A stretch of 64,000 bases of DNA from Komagataeibacter sp. FNDCF1 (GCF_021295335.1 NZ_JAIWOT010000001.1:2712501-2776500), one strand, 5' to 3'. Shown: positions 18,342-28,501, numbered from the stretch's first letter. Translations and numbers: made by a program. Notes: generated by a model from the letters alone, not told the origin.

Positions 18342-21215
18342 ATGGCGGGCGTAGATATTCTTTCGACCGCATTCAGCGGTGCCAATACGGCCTATCTGGC
18401 CGAATTGTATGCACGCTGGGTGGCCGATCCCAACAGCGTCGATCCTTCCTTTGCCTCCCTGTTCCAGGAACTGCATGAGGAAGGGACAGAAATCGTTCAT
18501 GATGCGGAAGGGGCCTCCTGGGCGCCGCGCCCGCATATCATCACCGGTGATGAACCGGCCCCCCTGCCCGATGGCAAGGCGGCGGGCGTCACGGCGGAAG
18601 GGCTGAAGGCGGCAGCCGATGACAGTCTGCGCGCAACGCAGCTCATCCGTGCCTTCCGCGTGCGTGGCCATCTCGAGGCCCGCCTTGACCCGCTGGGCCT
18701 GCAGGTGCCCAAGCCCCATGCCGATCTGGACCCGGCCACCTACGGCTTCGGCCCCAAGGACCTGGACCGCCCGATCTATCTCGGCCACATCGTGGCCAGC
18801 CTGATCGGGTCGGACACCGCCACCATCAACCAGGTGCTCGATGCCCTGCGCGCGGTCTACTGCGGGCCGATCGGCGCCGAGTTCATGCATATCCAGGACC
18901 CCGAGCAGCGCATGTGGGTGCAGGCGCGGCTGGAAGGCGACAACTGGCGCAAGGGCGCAACCCCCGAGCAGAAAAAGGTCATCCTGCAGCAGCTGACCGA
19001 GGCCGAGGGTTTCGAGTCCTTCTGCCAGAAGCGCTATGTCGGCACCAAGCGCTTCGGGCTGGAAGGCGAGGACGTGACCATTCCGGCCCTGCACGCGATC
19101 ATCGACCAGGCGGCTGCCGGGGGCGTGCGCTCGGTCGCCATCGGCATGCCGCATCGTGGCCGCCTGAACACGCTGGTCAACATCGTGCGCAAGCCCTACA
19201 CTGCCATTTTCAGCGAATTCGCGGGTGCGTCCTTCAAGCCCGATGACGTGCAGGGTTCGGGCGATGTGAAATACCATCTTGGCACCTCCACCGATGTCGA
19301 GATCGGCGGCACTCCTGTCCATATCTCGCTCCAGCCCAATCCCTCGCACCTTGAGGCAGTGGACCCGGTCGTGATCGGCAAGGTCCGCGCCACGCAGGAT
19401 GATGACGACCCGCACCAGCGCGGCCGCCATATGGGCGTGCTGCTGCACGGTGATGCGGCGTTTGCGGGCCAGGGCATCGTGTACGAGACGCTGGCCATGT
19501 CGCAGCTGATCGGTTACCGCACGGGTGGCACGATCCATGTCGTGGTCAACAACCAGATCGGCTTCACCACCGTATCGGTCCATTCCTTCTCGGGCCTTTA
19601 CTGCACGGATGTGGCCAAGGCCGTACAGGCCCCGATCCTGCACGTGAATGGCGACGAGCCGGAAGCCGTGATCTACTGTTCGCGCCTTGCGGCCGAATTC
19701 CGCCAGAAATTCGCATCCGACGTGGTGCTGGACATCGTGGGCTACCGCCGCCATGGCCATAACGAGTCCGATGAACCGTCCTTCACCCAGCCCACGATGT
19801 ACAAGGCCATCGCTGCGCGCCCGACCATCCGCACGCTGTATTCCGACCGCCTTGTGCGCGAAGGGGTCGTGACCGAAGCACAGGTCACCGCCGAGTGGGA
19901 TGGCTTCCATGACAGGCTGGAAAAGGCCTATCAGGCGGCCCAGGGCTACAAGCCCAACAAGGCCGACTGGCTGGAGGGCGCGTGGAAGGGCCTCAAGCCG
20001 CCGCCGGTGGACGCGACCCTGCCCGCACCCGAAACGGGTGTTGCCATCGACACGCTCAAGGAAGTCGGCGCAGCACTGGCCCGCGTGCCTGATGATTTCA
20101 ACGCCAACCCCAAGATCATCCGCCAGCTCAAGGCCAAGGCGAAGATGTTCGAGATAGGTGAGGGAATCGACTGGGCAACGGGTGAGGCGCTTGGCTTTGG
20201 CACCCTGCTGCTGGACAGGCACAAGGTCCGCCTGTCGGGTGAGGACTGCCAGCGTGGCACCTTCAGCCAGCGCCACGCGGTGCTGATCGACCAGATCAAC
20301 CAGAACACCTATGTGCCGCTCAACAACATTGCCAAGGACCAGGCGGGGATCGAGATCTACAACTCGCTGCTGTCCGAATTCGGCGTGCTGGGCTTTGAAT
20401 ATGGCTACTCGCTGGCCGACCCCAACGCGCTGGTGCTGTGGGAAGCCCAGTTCGGTGACTTCGCCAACGGCGCGCAGGTCATCATCGACCAGTTCATCGC
20501 ATCGGGCGAGACCAAGTGGCTGCGCATGTCCGGTCTGGTGATGCTGCTGCCGCACGGCTACGAGGGGCAGGGGCCGGAGCATTCCTCCGCGCGGCTGGAG
20601 CGTTACCTCGAACTGTGCGCCGAGAACAACATGCGCGTGTGCAACCTGACCACGCCGGCCAACTACTACCATGCGCTGCGCCGCCAGCTGTTCCTGGATT
20701 ACCGCAAGCCGCTGGTCATCATGACGCCCAAGTCGCTGCTGCGTAACAAGCTGGCGGTGTCGGAGCTGAAGGATTTCGGTCCGGGCACGCGCTTCCTGCC
20801 GGTTATTGGCGAGATCGACCAGATTGCCGACCCCGCCAAGGTCGAGCGCGTGGTGATCTGTTCGGGCAAGGTCTATTACGACCTGCTGACCGAGCGGCGC
20901 GAGCGCAAGCTGGACAATGTCGCCATCCTGCGCCTGGAGCAGTTCTACCCCTTCCCCGAAAAGATGCTGGCCGAGGAACTGGCCCGCTACCCGCAGGCGA
21001 AGGTGATCTGGTGCCAGGAAGAGCCGGCGAACATGGGCGGCTGGAACTTTGTCGATCGCCGGATCGAGGGCGTGCTGACATCGGTCGGGCACAAGAGCAC
21101 ACGGCCCACCTATGCCGGCCGCGTGGCAGCCGCAAGCCCGGCCACGGGTCTTGCCAAGGTGCATCTGGCCGAGCAGGCGGCGCTGGTGAACGAGGCGCTG
21201 GGCGTGAGCGCCTGA
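18342..21215 (+). CDS. sucA: 2-oxoglutarate dehydrogenase E1 component
   Basis: E1 decarboxylates 2-oxoglutarate with thiamine pyrophosphate and transfers succinyl to the lipoyl arm of E2. The 957-residue protein starts with the E1o-specific N-terminal segment (NTAYLAELYARWVADPNSV). It has IGMPHRGRLNTLVNIVRKPY, HLGTSTDVEIGG, NPSHLEAVDPVV, the TPP region VVNNQIGFTT and GYRRHGHNESDEP, and the C-terminal PHGYEGQGPEHSSARLERYL. It is first of sucA-sucB-lpd, so the whole complex is encoded together. Together with SdhCDAB this gives an oxidative TCA cycle. Confidence 0.97.
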   Translation: MAGVDILSTAFSGANTAYLAELYARWVADPNSVDPSFASLFQELHEEGTEIVHDAEGASWAPRPHIITGDEPAPLPDGKAAGVTAEGLKAAADDSLRATQLIRAFRVRGHLEARLDPLGLQVPKPHADLDPATYGFGPKDLDRPIYLGHIVASLIGSDTATINQVLDALRAVYCGPIGAEFMHIQDPEQRMWVQARLEGDNWRKGATPEQKKVILQQLTEAEGFESFCQKRYVGTKRFGLEGEDVTIPALHAIIDQAAAGGVRSVAIGMPHRGRLNTLVNIVRKPYTAIFSEFAGASFKPDDVQGSGDVKYHLGTSTDVEIGGTPVHISLQPNPSHLEAVDPVVIGKVRATQDDDDPHQRGRHMGVLLHGDAAFAGQGIVYETLAMSQLIGYRTGGTIHVVVNNQIGFTTVSVHSFSGLYCTDVAKAVQAPILHVNGDEPEAVIYCSRLAAEFRQKFASDVVLDIVGYRRHGHNESDEPSFTQPTMYKAIAARPTIRTLYSDRLVREGVVTEAQVTAEWDGFHDRLEKAYQAAQGYKPNKADWLEGAWKGLKPPPVDATLPAPETGVAIDTLKEVGAALARVPDDFNANPKIIRQLKAKAKMFEIGEGIDWATGEALGFGTLLLDRHKVRLSGEDCQRGTFSQRHAVLIDQINQNTYVPLNNIAKDQAGIEIYNSLLSEFGVLGFEYGYSLADPNALVLWEAQFGDFANGAQVIIDQFIASGETKWLRMSGLVMLLPHGYEGQGPEHSSARLERYLELCAENNMRVCNLTTPANYYHALRRQLFLDYRKPLVIMTPKSLLRNKLAVSELKDFGPGTRFLPVIGEIDQIADPAKVERVVICSGKVYYDLLTERRERKLDNVAILRLEQFYPFPEKMLAEELARYPQAKVIWCQEEPANMGGWNFVDRRIEGVLTSVGHKSTRPTYAGRVAAASPATGLAKVHLAEQAALVNEALGVSA

Positions 21216-21336
21216 TCACCACTGATTGCACGTAGAGGATAAGGGGGCGGCATTCTGGCCGCACCCCAGAATAATGATAAGGCCGTCCGGGCGCGCCATC
21301 GGGGCGCCAGGACGGCAAGGGATTGGGAAACAAGAG

Positions 21337-22596
21337 ATGTCTGCCGAGATCAAGGTACCGACACTGGGTGAAAGTGTTACCACAGCAACCGTGGCCAAAT
21401 GGCTGAAGCATCCGGGCGATGCAGTGAACGAAGATGATCCGTTGGTGGAACTGGAAACCGACAAGGTAAGCGTGGAAGTGCCCGCCCCGCAGGCAGGCGT
21501 GCTGGGTCCGCTGCTGGTACCCGAAGGCGAGGAAGTGGAAGTAGGCACAGTGCTGTCCACCATCGAGGCGGGCAGTGGCGTGGCCCCCAAGGCCGCTGCC
21601 GCCCCGGCCCCGAAGAAGGAAGCCACCCCCACCGGCGTGCAGGCCCAGCCCGTGGCCAGCGGCCCGGTCGCCCGTCCCGCCACCCCCGCATCCGATATCG
21701 CGGCACAGGGTGCTGCGGCCGTGGCGTTCCCCGCCGCGCGCAAGATCATGGCCGAGCAGGGTGTGTCCCCCGCGCAGGTCGGCACCGGCACGGGCAAGGA
21801 TGGCCGCATCACCAAGGGTGACGTGCAGAGCTTCCTCGCCCAGCCGCGCGCGGCCCAGCCCGCCGCAGCCCCCCGGCCGCCGCGCCAGGATGACCCGCGT
21901 GAGGAACGCGTGAAGATGACGCGCCTGCGCCGCACCATCGCGCGCCGCCTGAAGGATGCACAGAACACCGCCGCCCTGCTGACCACCTTCAACGAAGTGG
22001 ACATGTCCGGCGTGATGCAGATGCGCGCCGAATACAAGGACCTGTTCATCAAGAAGCATAACGGCGTGAAACTGGGCTTCATGTCCATCTTCAGCCGCGC
22101 GGTGATTGCCGCCCTGCAGGAATTCCCGGCGATCAACGCCGAGATCGACGGCGATGACGTGATCTACCGTGAATTCGTCAACCTCGGCATTGCCGTGGGC
22201 GGCCCCAACGGGCTGGTCGTGCCCGTGATCCGCGATGCGGACAAGATGGGCTTCGCCCAGATCGAGAGCGCGATCGCGGGCTTTGGCAAGAAGGCGCGCG
22301 AGGGCACGCTGAAGATCGATGAACTGTCCGGTGGCACGTTCTCGATCACCAATGGCGGGATCTATGGCTCGCTCATGTCAACACCCATCATCAACGCGCC
22401 GCAGTCGGCCATCCTGGGCATGCACGCCATCCAGGACCGCCCGGTTGCCGTGAACGGGCAGGTGGTGATCCGCCCGATGATGTATATCGCGCTGACCTAT
22501 GACCACCGTATCGTGGATGGCAAGGAAGCGGTGAGCTTCCTTGTGCGGGTCAAGCAGAACGTGGAAGACCCGCGCCGTCTGCTGCTGCAGGTCTGA
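21337..22596 (+). CDS. sucB: dihydrolipoyl succinyltransferase, E2 of 2-oxoglutarate dehydrogenase
   Basis: E2 carries succinyl on lipoate and transfers it to CoA. The 419-residue protein has one lipoyl domain (residues 1-77, lipoyl-Lys in [10 protein letters not shown]), an Ala/Pro linker, a peripheral subunit-binding domain ([19 protein letters not shown]) and a catalytic domain with [18 protein letters not shown] and the active-site [12 protein letters not shown]. The start at 21337 fits the standard [13 protein letters not shown]. The spacer after sucA contains a nested hairpin (21282-21316). Confidence 0.96.
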   Translation: MSAEIKVPTLGESVTTATVAKWLKHPGDAVNEDDPLVELETDKVSVEVPAPQAGVLGPLLVPEGEEVEVGTVLSTIEAGSGVAPKAAAAPAPKKEATPTGVQAQPVASGPVARPATPASDIAAQGAAAVAFPAARKIMAEQGVSPAQVGTGTGKDGRITKGDVQSFLAQPRAAQPAAAPRPPRQDDPREERVKMTRLRRTIARRLKDAQNTAALLTTFNEVDMSGVMQMRAEYKDLFIKKHNGVKLGFMSIFSRAVIAALQEFPAINAEIDGDDVIYREFVNLGIAVGGPNGLVVPVIRDADKMGFAQIESAIAGFGKKAREGTLKIDELSGGTFSITNGGIYGSLMSTPIINAPQSAILGMHAIQDRPVAVNGQVVIRPMMYIALTYDHRIVDGKEAVSFLVRVKQNVEDPRRLLLQV

Positions 22597-22662
22597 TGCC
22601 TGCCGGGGCCGCGCCCGCGCGTGGCCCCCAAGCGCAACCGCAACGCAAGCAGGACAAGAGAT

Positions 22663-24396
22663 ATGACAATCGACATCAAGGTGCCCACGCTGGGCGAGAG
22701 TGTGACCACGGCTACGGTCAGCAAATGGCTGAAGCAGCCCGGTGACGCCGTGAATGCGGACGACCCGATCGCCGAACTGGAAACCGACAAGGTCAGCGTG
22801 GAAGTACCGGCCCCGCAGGCAGGCGTGCTTGGCGCGCATGCCGTCAAGGAAGGTGACGAGGTCGAGGTCGGCACCGTGCTGACCACGCTTACGCCCGGCG
22901 CGGGTGGCCAGAAGGCGGCCCCGGCTGCCGCCACACCGGCCCCGCCCGCACCGGCTGCGGCCCCTGCCGCCGAACCCGCGCCCAAGGCCGCTGCCGCAGC
23001 CCCGGCCGAGACGGATTACGATGTGATCGTGATCGGCGCGGGACCGGGCGGCTATGTCTGCGCCATCCGCGCCGCCCAGCTTGGGTTCAAAGTGGCGTGC
23101 GTGGAAAAGCGCGCGACGCTGGGGGGCACCTGCCTCAATGTAGGCTGTATCCCCTCCAAGGCACTGCTGCAGCAGTCCGAGAACTTCCATGCCGCCAAGG
23201 ATGAATATGGCGCGATGGGCATCATCATCGACAGCGTGAAGCTGGACCTGGCGAAGATGATGGCGCGCAAGCAGTCGGTGGTCGAAGCCAACGTCAAGGG
23301 CGTGGAGTTCCTGTTCAAGAAGAACAAGGTCACGTGGCTCAAGGGCACCGGCAAGGTCGAGGGTACGGGCCGCATCACGGTTGATGGCAAGCCGGTCACG
23401 GCCAGGCACATCGTGATTGCCAGCGGCAGCGACAGCGCCGGCCTGCCGGGCGTGGAAGTTGATGAAAAGCAGATCGTCACCTCCACCGGCGCGCTTGAAC
23501 TCTCTGCCGTTCCCAAGAAGATGGTGGTGATTGGTGGCGGCGTGATCGGCCTTGAGCTGGGCAGCGTATGGCACCGTCTGGGCGCCGAGGTGACGGTGAT
23601 CGAATATCTCGACCGTCTGGTTCCCGGTACGGATAACGAGGTGGCCAAGACCTTCCAGCGCATCCTGACCAAGCAGGGCCTGAAGATGAAGCTGGGCCAT
23701 AAGGTGACGAAGGCGGAAAAGAGCGCCAAGGGCGTGACCCTGACCGTGGAACCCGCCAAGGGCGGCACGGCCGAGACGCTGGAAGCCGACGTGGTGCTGC
23801 TGGCCATTGGCCGCACGGCAGCCAGCAAGGGCTTCGGGCTGGAGGAAGCCGGGATCGAACTGGACAAGCGCGGCCGCATCGTGACCGATGCACATTACGC
23901 CACCAGCGTGCCCGGCATCTATGCCATTGGTGATGTGATTGCAGGCCCGATGCTGGCCCACAAGGCCGAGGAAGAAGGCGTTGCCATAGCCGAACTGCTG
24001 GCAGGGCAGGCAGGTCATGTGAATTACGGCGCCATTCCCGCCGTGGTCTACACATGGCCGGAGGTCGCGACCGTTGGCAAGACCGAGGAAAACCTGAAGG
24101 AAGAAGGCGTTTCCTACAAGGTTGGCAAATTCCCCTTCACCGCCAATGGCCGTGCGCGCGCCATCGGCATGACGGACGGGTTTGTGAAGGTGCTGGCGGA
24201 TTCCGCCACCGATCAGGTGCTGGGCGTGCACATCATCGGCCCGATGGCGGGTGAACTGATTGCCGAATGCACCATGGCGATCGAGTTCGGTGCTTCGTCG
24301 GAAGATATTGCACGTACCTGCCACGCCCACCCCACGCTGAGCGAGGCGGTGAAGGAAGCGGCGCTGGATGTCGACAAGCGCGCCATCCATATCTGA
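22663..24396 (+). CDS. lpdA: dihydrolipoyl dehydrogenase (E3) with an N-terminal lipoyl domain
   Basis: E3 reoxidises dihydrolipoamide with FAD and NAD. This version has 577 residues, about 110 more than the usual E3, because residues 1-78 are a lipoyl domain ([19 protein letters not shown] and the lipoyl-Lys in [10 protein letters not shown]). That domain is nearly identical to the E2 domain encoded just upstream. An Ala/Pro linker follows. The flavoprotein core has [18 protein letters not shown], the redox pair in [13 protein letters not shown], the NAD-binding [12 protein letters not shown] and the C-terminal [14 protein letters not shown]. Lipoyl-E3 fusions are known in other proteobacteria. 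Confidence 0.96.
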   Translation: MTIDIKVPTLGESVTTATVSKWLKQPGDAVNADDPIAELETDKVSVEVPAPQAGVLGAHAVKEGDEVEVGTVLTTLTPGAGGQKAAPAAATPAPPAPAAAPAAEPAPKAAAAAPAETDYDVIVIGAGPGGYVCAIRAAQLGFKVACVEKRATLGGTCLNVGCIPSKALLQQSENFHAAKDEYGAMGIIIDSVKLDLAKMMARKQSVVEANVKGVEFLFKKNKVTWLKGTGKVEGTGRITVDGKPVTARHIVIASGSDSAGLPGVEVDEKQIVTSTGALELSAVPKKMVVIGGGVIGLELGSVWHRLGAEVTVIEYLDRLVPGTDNEVAKTFQRILTKQGLKMKLGHKVTKAEKSAKGVTLTVEPAKGGTAETLEADVVLLAIGRTAASKGFGLEEAGIELDKRGRIVTDAHYATSVPGIYAIGDVIAGPMLAHKAEEEGVAIAELLAGQAGHVNYGAIPAVVYTWPEVATVGKTEENLKEEGVSYKVGKFPFTANGRARAIGMTDGFVKVLADSATDQVLGVHIIGPMAGELIAECTMAIEFGASSEDIARTCHAHPTLSEAVKEAALDVDKRAIHI

Positions 24397-24413
24397 ACCG
24401 GTATAAGTTAGAT

Positions 24414-24455
24414 AAAAAAACCACCCGGCAGGTTTCCTGCCGGGTGGTTTTTTTT
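24414..24455. terminator. strong bidirectional terminator after lpdA
   Basis: A perfect 12-bp stem (24421-24432 with 24436-24447, loop TTT) is flanked by an A-run on the left and eight T on the right. It separates the converging sucA-sucB-lpdA and c-di-GMP transcripts. Confidence 0.93.
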
Positions 24456-24494
24456 ATTTCTGGAACAAAACTTCAGGTAAAAAGAGCGACTTTT

Positions 24495-26228
24495 TCAGGT
24501 CGTGGTGGGCACGGGGTTCCAGGCTTCCTCGCGCGTGATGCGGATCAGTTCGGTTGCCGATACCGCGCGGGAGATGAAGAAGCCCTGCACGTAATCCACC
24601 CCCAGCTGGCGTACGGTGTCGAACTCATCCTGTGTCTCCACGCCTTCCACCGTTACGGCAAGGTTGTAGCCATGGCCAAGCTTGATGAGGGAGGCGAGCA
24701 GGCTGCGTGCCTTTTCATCCGTATCGATATTACGCACAAGGCAGCGGTCGAGCTTGAGCGACTGCAACGGCAGTTCGCGCAGCGTGGACAGGCGCACCGT
24801 GCCGTAGCCGAAATTGTCCATGGCCAGCCCGAACCCGTCTTCCGCCAGTCCGCGCAGGCGCAGGCGGCTCTTTTCCGCCCTGCGTCCCTGCAGCATCTGC
24901 TCGGTCACTTCCAGCATGAAGGTACTGGGGTCAAGATTGAGTTGCCGGATCTCGCTGAACAGGTCGATCTGCTGCTCCAGATTGAGCAGGTCCAGATGCG
25001 ACAGGTTGACCGCCAGCCGCAGGCTGGGCAGGCCCGCTTCCTTCCATTTCTGGATATCATCATGGAAGGACTGCACCAGATGCGTTTCCATGATCTGGGC
25101 CAGCGCGGAATCGGCAAAGACATCGGTAAAGGCGCCAGCAGACAGCAGGCCACGCTCGGGGTGGTGCCAGCGCATCAGCGCTTCCGCCTGCTCGATGCGG
25201 CCCGTGCGTGCGTTGAGGATGGGCTGGTAGTACACCTCGAACTGTTTCTGTATCACGCCCTCGCGCGCTTCTTCCAGTATCTTGGCGCGCTCCATCGTGG
25301 TCTTGTGCAGGCTGGGCGTGAACATGCGCGCCTGCTTGCCGCCTGCCTGCTTGGCGGCATAGACCGCCACGTCGGCGTTTTTCTGCAGCCCCTCCATCGT
25401 GTCCTCGCTGGTGATGGGGGTGGCGCCGATACTGCCCGAAATGCGCACGGTGGCGCTTTCCAGCATGATCGGTTCTTCCAGCAGGTTCTGAAGCTTGTTC
25501 AGGATGGTCTCAAGCGGCGTGATCTTCAGGCTGTGATGCAGGATCAGGGCGAATTCATCCCCACCCAGCCGGCTTATGGCATCCTGCGTCCCGACCAGTT
25601 CGATCAGGCGGGTGGCGATGGTCTTGAGCACCTCGTCGCCCGCATGGTGGCCATGGATGTCATTGACCGGCTTGAACCCGTCCAGGTCAAACATGACCAG
25701 CACCTGCGGGTCCGGGTTGCGGCGTTTGCTGGCTTCCACCGCCCCGACCAGGCTGGCGTTGAAGCCGCCACGGTTGAGCAGCCCGGTCAGCATGTCGGTC
25801 GCCGCCTGCTTCTTCAGCCGTACCTTGGTGTTCATGAGCTCGGTAATCTCGAAACGGGTCGCGACGAACCCGCTGATCTCACCATGCGCATCACGATGGG
25901 GGATGATGGTGGTGGCCACCCAGTAATGGCTGCCATCCTTGGCCCGGTTGCACAGGTTGCCATGCCATGTCCGACCTGCGTACAGCGTGCGGTACATGTC
26001 CCGGAAGAAGGCCTTGTTATGCTCGCCCGAATTCAGGATGCGGTGGGTGTGGCCCAGCAGTTCCTGGCGGGAGTACTGACTGATCTGGCAGAACTTGTCA
26101 TTGACATATGTAATGACCCCCCTGCGGTCGGTTACGGCTACAATAAGAACGTTATCGACCACATCCGCCCAGAAGTCGGCATCTTCATGTGTAAGGGCAC
26201 GAAGCCTGTTATCATGGTGAGCGGACAT
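24495..26228 (-). CDS. dgc: PAS-GGDEF-EAL protein, probable diguanylate cyclase with flavin-type PAS domain
   Basis: The 577-residue protein has a PAS domain (about 20-135) resembling the FAD-binding PAS of Aer and NifL: VTYVNDKFCQISQYSRQELLG-like sequence, then W in NRAKDGSHYWVATTIIP. An intact GGDEF domain follows (RLGGDEFAL), lacking the inhibitory RxxD (GTQD at that place). The EAL domain keeps E-A-L, the Asn, Glu and Lys residues, VEGVET and VQGFF. However, the metal-binding Asp pair reads MDNFGYG instead of DDFGTG, so phosphodiesterase activity is doubtful. I infer net c-di-GMP synthesis. It lies 50 bp downstream of pdeA, the order known for cdg operons of K. xylinus, where c-di-GMP activates cellulose synthase. 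The redox-sensing role is by analogy with AxDGC2. Confidence 0.85.
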   Translation of the reverse strand: MSAHHDNRLRALTHEDADFWADVVDNVLIVAVTDRRGVITYVNDKFCQISQYSRQELLGHTHRILNSGEHNKAFFRDMYRTLYAGRTWHGNLCNRAKDGSHYWVATTIIPHRDAHGEISGFVATRFEITELMNTKVRLKKQAATDMLTGLLNRGGFNASLVGAVEASKRRNPDPQVLVMFDLDGFKPVNDIHGHHAGDEVLKTIATRLIELVGTQDAISRLGGDEFALILHHSLKITPLETILNKLQNLLEEPIMLESATVRISGSIGATPITSEDTMEGLQKNADVAVYAAKQAGGKQARMFTPSLHKTTMERAKILEEAREGVIQKQFEVYYQPILNARTGRIEQAEALMRWHHPERGLLSAGAFTDVFADSALAQIMETHLVQSFHDDIQKWKEAGLPSLRLAVNLSHLDLLNLEQQIDLFSEIRQLNLDPSTFMLEVTEQMLQGRRAEKSRLRLRGLAEDGFGLAMDNFGYGTVRLSTLRELPLQSLKLDRCLVRNIDTDEKARSLLASLIKLGHGYNLAVTVEGVETQDEFDTVRQLGVDYVQGFFISRAVSATELIRITREEAWNPVPTTT

Positions 26229-26278
26229 TCTGTTACCTCGACAACGGAGCGGAAAACCGGAATTTACCTATTGGTAAC

Positions 26279-28501
26279 TTAGGATGATTTCTTTTTTGTT
26301 GAAACACTTTTGGCGGCCGCCGCATCGGGCAGGATGGCGCGGATCGTCTTGTGGTGCTTTACCCATTTTTCCAGATCATCAGGCGCCAGGGGCTTGGCGA
26401 ACAGGTAGCCCTGCATCACGTCACAGTTCAGTTCCTCAAGCAGGGCACGCTGCTGCTCGGTCTCGACGCCTTCGGTCACCACGGTCATGCCCAGACGCGA
26501 TCCGATGCCGATCACGGCCATCGTCACGGCCTGGGCATTGGTGTCGTATTCAAAGTCATTGATGAAGCTGCGGTCGATCTTGATCTCGGTCAGTGGCAGG
26601 CGCGTCAGGCGCGAAAGTGAGGAATAGCCGGTGCCGAAATCATCCATCGACAGCCCGCAACCCAGGTTGCGGATGGACTGGAGCACTTCCTCGGTATCGC
26701 TGCTGTTGTCCATCATCACGCTTTCGGTGATTTCCACCGTAAGGCGCGCGGGTTTGAGATTGTGGTCCTTGAGCAGGGCGGCGATATGCTCGGGCAGCGC
26801 GCGGTTGCGGAAATGCACGGCGGACAGGTTGACGGCCACGGTGGGCACATGCACCCCGTCACGGTCCCACTTCACGATCTGGCGGCACGCTTCAAGCAGC
26901 GACCAGCGGCCGATGGCCTCGATCTGCCCGGTTTCTTCCGCCACGGCAATGAAGCGGGAGGGGAAGATGTTGCCCAGATGCGGATGATGCCAGCGCGAGA
27001 GCGCCTCCACCCCGCTCAGTTCCAGCGTATGGGTGCGGACCTGCGGCTGGTAATGCAGGTTCAGCATGCCCTTGGCCAGTGAATCGCGCAGTGCCGAGCC
27101 CAGTACCAGCCGGTCCTGTGCCACCTGGTTCTTTTCCAGATTGGCGAAGCGGAAGGTGCCGCGCCCGTCTTCCTTGGCCTGGCGCAGCGCCACGTCCGCA
27201 GTGCTGAGCAGGGATTCGCTGTCCGGTCCGTTATCGGGATAGGTGCTGATGCCGATGCTGCATGAAATGGTGAGCGTGTTCTCGCCAATCTGCATCGGCT
27301 TGGCGATGGTGGCGAGCAGGCGCTCGGCAAAGGCGGTGGCTTCCTGGTTGGGGCAGTTGGGCACCACCACCACGAATTCATCCCCGCCCGAGCGGCTGAT
27401 CACATAGCCATCAAGCGAAATGGAGCGGATGCGGGCCGCGATCTCGATCAGGAACTGGTCGGCATAGACATGGCCAAGCGCGTCGTTGATATCGCGGAAG
27501 CGGTCGATATCAAGCATGAAGATCGCGAACTGCCGGTTGCCATCCTGTTTGCTGATCATGCCCTCGATGACCTTATGCACGGAGGAGCGGTTGAGCAGGC
27601 CGGTCAGGCTGTCAAAATTGGCAAGATGCGAAATATGTTCCTGCGTCGCGTTCTGCTCGAAGGCCAGCGCGCAGAAGGGAATGCACGAATCGACAATGCG
27701 CTGTGGCCATGTGTTGCGTCCCTGATCCTCACGCGCATAGAGGGCGAAAATGCCCTGCACCTGCCCCGAGCGGGTCTTGACCGGTGTGCAGAAACACTGC
27801 TGCAGCCCCAGCGATATGCCCAGCGAACGGTAGCTGTCCCATATCAGGCGGGTGGCGTAGTTGGGGTCGAGCCGCAGCTTTTCATGCTCGGAGGAAGAAA
27901 TGAACAGGCTCTCGAGCGAGACGCGGTACCGCTTGGGCAGGGTGGGGCTTGCCAGCACGCGCAGCTGCCCATTGGGGGCAATGCGCATGAGCACCGCAAC
28001 CGTGCCGGGCACGAAGCTTTCCACGCGTCGGCACAGCAGGTCGGCCACGTCCTGTATGAGCATGTCACTGGCCAGCGCCTGCAGCACGTCGTTCTGCAGG
28101 ATCAGGATCTTGCGCTGCTGGCTTTCGTCGGTGACGTTCTTCATCACCCCCATGTAGAAGATGCGCCCGGTATCGGTGATCACCTTGGAAAGCGAAAGTT
28201 CGCCACACACATATTCGCCATCCGCGCGGGTGAATTCCACTTCGCGCGATGTGCCGACAATCCGGTTAAGTCCGCTTTCACGATTACGGTCGATAAAGCT
28301 GTCATGTCCAGCGCGGTGCAGCATGGGCACCAGCACGTTCACGTTCTGGCCAATCACATCCGACTTGTCCATGCCCCATAGGTTGGCCGCAGCATTATTG
28401 AAAAAGATGATGTCGTTCCGGTCATCAATAATAATGGTTGCGTCTATGGCCTGCTCCAGTGCCGAAATCAGGACTTCGGCACTCAGGTTGGGCTGTGACA
28501 T
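26279..28501 (-). CDS. pdeA: PAS-GAF-GGDEF-EAL protein, probable heme-PAS c-di-GMP phosphodiesterase (PdeA-like)
   Basis: The 740-residue protein has an N-terminal PAS domain (about 10-125) strongly like the heme PAS of E. coli DosP and K. xylinus PDEA1. The proximal heme His is in HRAGHDSFIDRN, and SRE near residue 95 keeps the oxygen-contacting Arg, while the distal Met of DosP is Thr here. A GAF-like region follows (about 145-300), then GGDEF (SRSGGDEFVV) and an EAL domain with all catalytic marks: VEALSRW, VNLSAVHF, MDDFGTGYSSL, EIKIDRSF, TEGVET and VMQGYLF. It should degrade c-di-GMP, with oxygen as likely input. ATG 28501 follows GAGG at good spacing; the frame is open to 28546. Confidence 0.87.
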   Translation of the reverse strand: MSQPNLSAEVLISALEQAIDATIIIDDRNDIIFFNNAAANLWGMDKSDVIGQNVNVLVPMLHRAGHDSFIDRNRESGLNRIVGTSREVEFTRADGEYVCGELSLSKVITDTGRIFYMGVMKNVTDESQQRKILILQNDVLQALASDMLIQDVADLLCRRVESFVPGTVAVLMRIAPNGQLRVLASPTLPKRYRVSLESLFISSSEHEKLRLDPNYATRLIWDSYRSLGISLGLQQCFCTPVKTRSGQVQGIFALYAREDQGRNTWPQRIVDSCIPFCALAFEQNATQEHISHLANFDSLTGLLNRSSVHKVIEGMISKQDGNRQFAIFMLDIDRFRDINDALGHVYADQFLIEIAARIRSISLDGYVISRSGGDEFVVVVPNCPNQEATAFAERLLATIAKPMQIGENTLTISCSIGISTYPDNGPDSESLLSTADVALRQAKEDGRGTFRFANLEKNQVAQDRLVLGSALRDSLAKGMLNLHYQPQVRTHTLELSGVEALSRWHHPHLGNIFPSRFIAVAEETGQIEAIGRWSLLEACRQIVKWDRDGVHVPTVAVNLSAVHFRNRALPEHIAALLKDHNLKPARLTVEITESVMMDNSSDTEEVLQSIRNLGCGLSMDDFGTGYSSLSRLTRLPLTEIKIDRSFINDFEYDTNAQAVTMAVIGIGSRLGMTVVTEGVETEQQRALLEELNCDVMQGYLFAKPLAPDDLEKWVKHHKTIRAILPDAAAAKSVSTKKKSS

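Noticed and set aside
18108-21164. Minus-strand open frame of 1018 codons opposite sucA
   Set aside because: It mirrors the codon pattern of sucA on the other strand, is rich in His/Arg/Gln in the way of GC-rich shadows, and matches no family. sucA is certain.
22378-24390. Minus-strand open frame of 670 codons opposite sucB/lpdA
   Set aside because: Antisense shadow of two well-supported genes; no domain, no ribosome-binding site.
24267-26282. Plus-strand open frame of 671 codons opposite the cyclase gene
   Set aside because: Runs through a strong terminator and lies fully opposite a GGDEF-EAL gene; composition is that of a shadow.
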